From NCBI GenBank assembly GCA_963755085.1, contig CAVWIN010000014.1, positions 310,001 through 374,000 on the forward strand: a stretch of DNA of 64,000 nt, read 5' to 3'. This DNA comes from JACVRM01 sp963755085 (GTDB lineage: Bacteria > Actinomycetota > Thermoleophilia > Gaiellales > Gaiellaceae). Under the pieces are notes generated by a model, which saw nothing but the letters and a program-made list of their open reading frames with translations, had not been told where the DNA came from and did not search any database. Positions 59,664 to 64,000 of this stretch are shown here, one piece after another. The position numbers and the translations under genes were made by a program. How positions within the stretch are numbered: the stretch's first letter is position 1; each line of letters opens with the position of its first letter.

Positions 59664-60529
59664 ACGACCACGTCCAGCAGGACAAAGCCGAGGAAGACGA
59701 CACTGATCACGCCGTTGACGGTGAAGAACGCCGCGTCGAGGCGGCGCAGGTCGCCCGGCCGGATCAGCGAGTGCTCGTAGACGAGCAGCGCCGCCACGGC
59801 GAGGACGCCGAGCCAGTAGAAGAGCCCCGCGCTCAGGCCGAGCCCGACCGCTGCGAGCAGCAGCACGGTCAGCACGTGGAGCACGCGCGCCCCGCCGAAG
59901 ACCCCGTCGACGCCCCAGCGGACGGCCCAGGAATGCAGCCCCTGCCCGCGGTCGACGTCCAGATCGAACAGCGAATAGAAGAGGTCGAAGCCGGCGATCC
60001 AGCACGCGACCGCAGCGCCCAGCAGCCACGACTCCCAGGGCAGATGCCCGGTCACGGCGACCCAGCCGCCGACCGCGGCGAGACCGTCGACCGCGCCCAG
60101 CCAGAGGTGCGCGAGCCAGGTGACCCGCTTCAGGTACGGGTAGATGACAAAGCCGGCGACCGGGATCGGCCACAGCAAGCGGACGATAGGGTCGAGCTGC
60201 CAGACCGCGACCAGGAACACGGCCAGCGAGACGGCGCAGAACGCCAGCACCTGCGCCGCCGAGAGCGCGCCGGAGGGCAGCTCGCGCGAGGCCGTGCGCG
60301 GGTTGCGCGCATCGATCGAGCGGTCGATCAGCCGGTTGAGCGCCATCGCCAGCGAGCGGGCGCCGACCATCGCCACTGTGATCCAGAGCACCTGCGACGC
60401 CGACGGGACGGCGTCGAGGGCAAGCAGCGCGCCGACGTACGCGAACGGCAGCGCGAAGACCGTGTGCTCGATCTTGACGAGCCGCGCAAAGCGGACGGGA
60501 AGCGGCGACGCGGCCGCGACCAAGGCCAT
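59660..60529 (-). CDS. mqnP: UbiA-family prenyltransferase, probable MqnP
   Basis: 289 residues, about eight helices. The two Asp-rich sites are visible as NRLIDRSIDARNPRT and YSLFDLDVDRGQGLHS. The N-terminus VKIEHTVFALPFAYVGALL matches the MqnP/UbiA-type group used in menaquinone (futalosine) synthesis, consistent with complex I here. ATG is 7 nt after a TAGGAT box formed with the mog stop codon. Confidence 0.85.
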   Translation of the reverse strand: MALVAAASPLPVRFARLVKIEHTVFALPFAYVGALLALDAVPSASQVLWITVAMVGARSLAMALNRLIDRSIDARNPRTASRELPSGALSAAQVLAFCAVSLAVFLVAVWQLDPIVRLLWPIPVAGFVIYPYLKRVTWLAHLWLGAVDGLAAVGGWVAVTGHLPWESWLLGAAVACWIAGFDLFYSLFDLDVDRGQGLHSWAVRWGVDGVFGGARVLHVLTVLLLAAVGLGLSAGLFYWLGVLAVAALLVYEHSLIRPGDLRRLDAAFFTVNGVISVVFLGFVLLDVVV

Positions 60530-60536
60530 CGGAGCG

Positions 60537-60542
60537 ATCCTA
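60537..60542 (-). promoter_or_regulatory. TANNNT box of mqnP, sharing the mog stop codon
   Basis: TAGGAT, seven bases, ATG. Its TAG (60542-60540) is the stop codon of mog, which would let the mqnP-ccm-hem part of the run be transcribed separately. Confidence 0.5.
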
Positions 60543-61019
60543 CGTCTGGCGGTGTGCCGTGCCCTCGCCGGCAAGCAGTGAGAGGGCATGCTCGAGCGCC
60601 GGGCGCAGCACCGCGTAGCCGTCCCGGCACCCGCCCGTCGAACCCGGCAGGTTGACGACGAGCGACGCCCCGCGCACACCCGCGACGCCGCGCGAGAGCA
60701 GCCCGTGCGGCGTCTTCGCGATCGAATCCGCGCGCAACGCCTCTGCGATACCCGGCGCGATGCGGTCGACGACCTCGAGCGTGGCCTCGGGCGTGACGTC
60801 GCGCGGCCCGAGCCCGGTGCCCCCGGTGGTCAGCACGAGTGCCGCGTCGTCGGCCAGCTCGGCGACGGCCTCCGCGATCATCTCGCGCTCGTCCGGGACG
60901 ACCCGGCGCTCGACGTCGTAGCCGTCGGCCGCGAGGAGGCGCTCCAGCTCGTCGCCGCTGCGATCCTCGCGCTCGCCCGCCGCCACGCCGTCCGAGACGG
61001 TCAGCACCGCCGCTCTCAC
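60540..61019 (-). CDS. mog: molybdopterin adenylyltransferase/MoaB-type protein
   Basis: 159 residues. MoCF-fold with VLTVSDGVAAGEREDRSGD and TTGGTGLGPRDVTPEAT. Adenylates molybdopterin before Mo insertion. GTG overlaps the moaC stop. Confidence 0.87.
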   Translation of the reverse strand: MRAAVLTVSDGVAAGEREDRSGDELERLLAADGYDVERRVVPDEREMIAEAVAELADDAALVLTTGGTGLGPRDVTPEATLEVVDRIAPGIAEALRADSIAKTPHGLLSRGVAGVRGASLVVNLPGSTGGCRDGYAVLRPALEHALSLLAGEGTAHRQT

Positions 61020-61462
61020 ACCGGCTCCTTGGTCTTCTCCACGAGGTGCACGCCGTCGACGGCCATCTCCTTGTCGATGGCCTTGGCCATGTCGTAGACG
61101 GTCAGGGCGGCGACCGAGGCAGCGACGAGGGCCTCCATCTCGACGCCGGTGCGCCACGTCGCCTCGGCGGTGGCGGTGATCTCCACTCCGCCCTCCGCGA
61201 CGGCGGCGCTCACCTGGATGCTCGTCAGCGGCAGCGGGTGGCAGAGCGGGATCAAGTCACTGGTCCGCTTCGCCGCCATGACGCCGGCCAGCTCGGCGGT
61301 GGCCAGGGCATCGCCCTTGGGCAGCTCGCGCAGGCGCTCGGCGGTCGCAGCCGCCATGCGGACAGATGCCCGCGCGACCGCGCGGCGCCGGGAGACCGGC
61401 TTCGACCCGACGTCGACCATGCGCACGTGGCCGGACTCGTCGACGTGGGAGAGCTCGCTCAT
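61016..61462 (-). CDS. moaC: cyclic pyranopterin monophosphate synthase
   Basis: 148 residues. MVDVGSKPVSRR, KRTSDLIPLCHPLPL and the catalytic VYDMAKAIDKEM are intact. Second step of molybdenum cofactor synthesis. ATG overlaps the otsA stop. Confidence 0.94.
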   Translation of the reverse strand: MSELSHVDESGHVRMVDVGSKPVSRRRAVARASVRMAAATAERLRELPKGDALATAELAGVMAAKRTSDLIPLCHPLPLTSIQVSAAVAEGGVEITATAEATWRTGVEMEALVAASVAALTVYDMAKAIDKEMAVDGVHLVEKTKEPV

Positions 61463-62940
61463 CCGGTCGCCTCGAGGGCCGGCGCCAGCGCCTCGTCCAG
61501 ATCCTCGAGCTGCTCTGCGATCCAGCGCGTGATGTCGTGCTCGACCACGGCGCCACGGATCGCCTCGAGCCGCCGCCGCCGCTCCTCGGCGGGCATGAAC
61601 AGCGCCTCGTGGATCGCCTCCGCCTGCGCGCTGACGTCGAAGGGGTTCACGGTCAGCGCCCACTCCCCGAGCTGCTCGTGCGCGCCCGTGTTCTCAGACA
61701 GGATGAGCACGCCGTCGCGCTCGTTCACGAGCGGCGCCTCCTTCGCGACCAGGTTCATGCCGTCGAAGATCGCGTTCACGAGCAGGACGTCGTACTGCTT
61801 GTAGGCCGCGACCGACTGCGTGAAGTTGTCGGCAATCTGGAGGTCGAGCGGCGTCCACTCGACGGTCTGGAAGCGGTCGTTCACGGTTCGCGCGGCGCGC
61901 TGGATCGCCGCGAGGTACTCGGCGTACTCGGGGATGTCCTGGCGCGATGGGTCGAGAAAGGCGAGCATCTGCACGCGGCCGTGCAGCTCCGGATGCGCCT
62001 CGAGAAAGAGCTCGTAGGCGCGCAGCCCCCGCACGACGTTCTTGGACGGATCGGTGCGGTCGACGCGCAGGACGAGAAACTCGGGCCGGTGCTCCACGAT
62101 CGTTCTCTCTTCTGACAACACGGCCTCGCTCCGCGCGAGGTCGTCGAACTCCTGCACGTCGACGGAGATCGGGCGCGCGGTCACACGCGTGGCGCGGCCG
62201 TCGTGGTGCGTCTCGTTGGCGGCGAGATCAACCTCGGCGCCGAGGATGTCCGCGCAGCTACGGAGGAAGTTGAGCCGCCACCGCGCCGTATGGAAGCCGA
62301 CGACGTCGTTGGCGAGTATCCCGTCGTGCACGGCCCGGCGGATCTCCTCGGGTAGGACGCGCCAGTAGTCCGGCTGCGGCCACGGGATGTGGACGAAGTG
62401 GGCGAGGGTCGCGTCCGGTGCCTCGCGGCGGACGAGCCGCGGTGCGACGTACAGGTGGTAGTCGTGGAAGAAGACGGTCGTGTCCGGCTGCTGTGCCAAC
62501 TCGTCCACGACCACGTTCGCAAAGTTGCGGTTGACGGCGCAGTAGCCGTTCTCCCACGCGTTGTGCAGCCCCTGGTCCCAGTCCGGCGACTCGGCCAGCC
62601 CCCACAGGTAGTGCTGCGCGAACCACAGCACGGGGTTGGCGACGACGTTGTAGTACCAGTCGTAGGCCTGGAGCGGATGCCAGACGAGGCGGAGCCGAAA
62701 GGTCGACCCGTCCCGCGCCTGCTCCTCGAAGGCGGCGCCGCCGTGACGCTCCGAGACGACCCGGTCGCCCTCGCTCATCACGCTGGCGATCCAGGTGACG
62801 TCGTGATGGGTAACGAGGCTGCGCAGCGCGGTGACGAGGCCGCCGCCCCCGCGCCGCGCCTGGACCTGTCCGTCCATGCCGACCGCGTAGCTGACAGGCC
62901 CGCGGTTGGAGACGATGATGAGCCGGCGCCGGGGAGGCAT
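61459..62940 (-). CDS. otsA: trehalose-6-phosphate synthase
   Basis: 493 residues, GT20 fold. LIIVSNRGPVSY, the glucose-6-phosphate and UDP sites around VFFHDYHLYVAPRLVR, HIPWPQPDYWRVLP, VLRVDRTDPSKNVVRGL and NPFDVSAQAEAI are all present. Makes trehalose-6-phosphate from a nucleotide-glucose and glucose-6-phosphate. No phosphatase (otsB) is in the window. ATG start; 25 nt after the treT stop. Confidence 0.93.
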   Translation of the reverse strand: MPPRRRLIIVSNRGPVSYAVGMDGQVQARRGGGGLVTALRSLVTHHDVTWIASVMSEGDRVVSERHGGAAFEEQARDGSTFRLRLVWHPLQAYDWYYNVVANPVLWFAQHYLWGLAESPDWDQGLHNAWENGYCAVNRNFANVVVDELAQQPDTTVFFHDYHLYVAPRLVRREAPDATLAHFVHIPWPQPDYWRVLPEEIRRAVHDGILANDVVGFHTARWRLNFLRSCADILGAEVDLAANETHHDGRATRVTARPISVDVQEFDDLARSEAVLSEERTIVEHRPEFLVLRVDRTDPSKNVVRGLRAYELFLEAHPELHGRVQMLAFLDPSRQDIPEYAEYLAAIQRAARTVNDRFQTVEWTPLDLQIADNFTQSVAAYKQYDVLLVNAIFDGMNLVAKEAPLVNERDGVLILSENTGAHEQLGEWALTVNPFDVSAQAEAIHEALFMPAEERRRRLEAIRGAVVEHDITRWIAEQLEDLDEALAPALEATG

Positions 62941-62965
62941 CGCCCCGCCACCTTAGACGGCGGCG

Positions 62966-64000
62966 TTACACCGTCTGGTTCACGACGAGCTCGGTCTCGC
63001 CGATGTCGCGGCCGCTCAGCCGGTTGAAGAGCGCGAGCCAGTCACGCAGCAGGCGGGGGGTCAGGAAGCGGCGGCGGGCGAGCTCCTTGCCGCGTAGCCC
63101 GCGCTGGCGCGCGCCTGCCGGATCGTCGAGTACCTCGCGGCAGGCCTCGGCGCACTCGGCGGCCGAATCGACCAGCCAGCCGGTCTCACCGTCGATGACC
63201 TGCGTGACGATTCCGCCCGCACGGCCGGCCACCGTGGGGCGGGCCTTCCAGAGCGACTCGGTCACGGTCAGGCCGAAGCCCTCGCGGATCGATTTCTGGA
63301 TGTTGACGCTCGAGTGCACCTGGAACGCGTTGACCTCGACGGAGCCGACGTTGTTGAGGTTCGAGAGGATGAAGATGTCCGGATCGCCGGCCGCGTACGT
63401 GACGGTCTGGTTGTAGAACTCCCACCCCTCGGGGTCGTCGTGCGCCATCGCGCCCACGAGCGCGAGCTGGACGTCCGGGTGCGTCTGCTTGACCTGGCGG
63501 TACGCGTCGATGACGCCGAGCGGGTCCTTCCACGGGTCGAAGCGTGAGACCTGCGTGAGCAGGGGCCGTTCCACGTCGATGCCGAACTGGTCGACGATGT
63601 ACGCGGCGTCCTCGGGCGAAAGCGCGATGTTCTTCGGCGTGAGCGGGTCGATCGCCGGCGGCCAGATGAACGCCGGCGGGAGCCCGTCGATCGCCGGCAC
63701 GAAGTCCGGGATGTGGAAGATGGTCGCGTCGTAGCGCTTGAGCGACGGCACGAGCATGTCCAGGACCGGCCGGTACGGCGTCGACAGGTCGATGTGGCAG
63801 CGCCAGATCCAGCGCGCGTCCGTCGAGTCCTTGAGGTAGTCGATCATCGCCGCCGGCTGCGGGTCGTGGACGATGATGAAGTCGTAGCCGTCCTCGAACT
63901 CCTCGGCGTTCATGCGGTTGTAGTCGAAGAAGACGCGCTGCTGCTCCTCGGTCAGCCCGTCGGGCCTGCCCTGGAGGCCGTTGTGGATCCGCTTCGTCAC
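62966..64000 (-). CDS. treT: trehalose synthase, TreT-like glycosyltransferase (5' end off window)
   Basis: 344 residues visible; the frame is open at the window edge. GT4 family: RWIWRCHIDLS, FHIPDFVPAIDG, LTQVSRFDPWKDPLGVIDAYR, QKSIREGFGLTVTESLWKARP and GGIVTQVIDGETGWLVDS match TreT, which makes trehalose from a nucleotide-glucose and glucose. It heads the otsA operon, so this cell has two trehalose routes. Confidence 0.88.
   Translation of the reverse strand: MTKRIHNGLQGRPDGLTEEQQRVFFDYNRMNAEEFEDGYDFIIVHDPQPAAMIDYLKDSTDARWIWRCHIDLSTPYRPVLDMLVPSLKRYDATIFHIPDFVPAIDGLPPAFIWPPAIDPLTPKNIALSPEDAAYIVDQFGIDVERPLLTQVSRFDPWKDPLGVIDAYRQVKQTHPDVQLALVGAMAHDDPEGWEFYNQTVTYAAGDPDIFILSNLNNVGSVEVNAFQVHSSVNIQKSIREGFGLTVTESLWKARPTVAGRAGGIVTQVIDGETGWLVDSAAECAEACREVLDDPAGARQRGLRGKELARRRFLTPRLLRDWLALFNRLSGRDIGETELVVNQTV

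Noticed and set aside
59073..60173. 366-codon frame extending ccmA upstream
   Set aside because: The upstream part is a shadow of mqnP; the GTG overlapping the mqnP stop gives a normal-length CcmA.
1..64000. CRISPR arrays, prophage, restriction-modification or toxin-antitoxin modules
   Set aside because: No regularly spaced repeats, phage structural genes or recognisable defence genes; the one RHH domain is part of a larger protein, not an antitoxin pair.

Overview
The window is about 70% GC, densely coding, and uses many GTG and TTG starts. A DUF3107 protein, an FprA-type ferredoxin reductase, a 14-subunit complex I operon and TANNNT-type leaderless promoters point to a high-GC actinomycete. 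My best guess is Thermoleophilia (Gaiellales/Solirubrobacterales-like). That placement is inference from gene content and style, not from a phylogeny.

Layout. 1-6.3 kb, minus strand: a membrane protein with an N-terminal Arc-type DNA-binding domain and BNR propeller repeats (cut by the window edge), fumarase, a secreted protein, a LIV-type substrate-binding lipoprotein and a small lipoprotein behind a recognisable promoter. 6.3-11.6 kb, minus: a LivM-LivG fusion, LivH, FprA, a small membrane protein and an ErpA-type Fe-S carrier. 11.6-25.9 kb, plus: the complete nuoA-N operon with nearly every stop and start overlapping; nuoC carries one clear and one probable single-base frameshift. 26-29.1 kb, plus: a coupled cluster of an MBL-fold hydrolase, a small unknown, a DUF1028 protein and two tandem cupin-TPR paralogues. 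29-30.5 kb, minus: a compact Ldh2-type dehydrogenase and a HAD phosphatase. 30.5-33.2 kb: an insertion hotspot with an intact IS3-family element (TIRs, 3-bp TSD, -1 slippery site) inside an older IS3-like remnant, followed by an intact IS630-family element. 33.2-34.3 kb: a secreted protein behind a structured leader. 34.3-53 kb: mixed housekeeping genes including Mrp, a DUF1015 protein, an HD hydrolase, a MOSC protein, a YchF-like GTPase, methylmalonyl-CoA epimerase, FtsH, NAD salvage, TDO, M20 peptidase, RarA, arginase, an RTX-BNR protein and tRNA-Phe. 53-64 kb, minus: one long co-directional run (treT, otsA, moaC, mog, mqnP, ccmA-B-C-D, hemX-like, hemA, hemC, hemD, DUF62) joining trehalose, molybdopterin, menaquinone, cytochrome c and tetrapyrrole synthesis.

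How it fits together: complex I, menaquinone prenylation, haem and cytochrome c maturation, Fe-S assembly (ErpA, Mrp) and fumarase describe an aerobic, menaquinone-based respiratory chain. OtsA plus TreT supply trehalose.

Main points for a second look: the in-frame RHH-TM-propeller protein; about fifteen TANNNT boxes placed exactly 6 or 7 nt upstream of start codons, three of which reuse the preceding gene's TAG stop as part of the box; promoter-proximal GATATCACCC repeats; the structured leader at 33.5 kb; the LivMG fusion with a degraded ABC signature; and single-base indels in nuoC and hemD that are either assembly errors or recoding sites.
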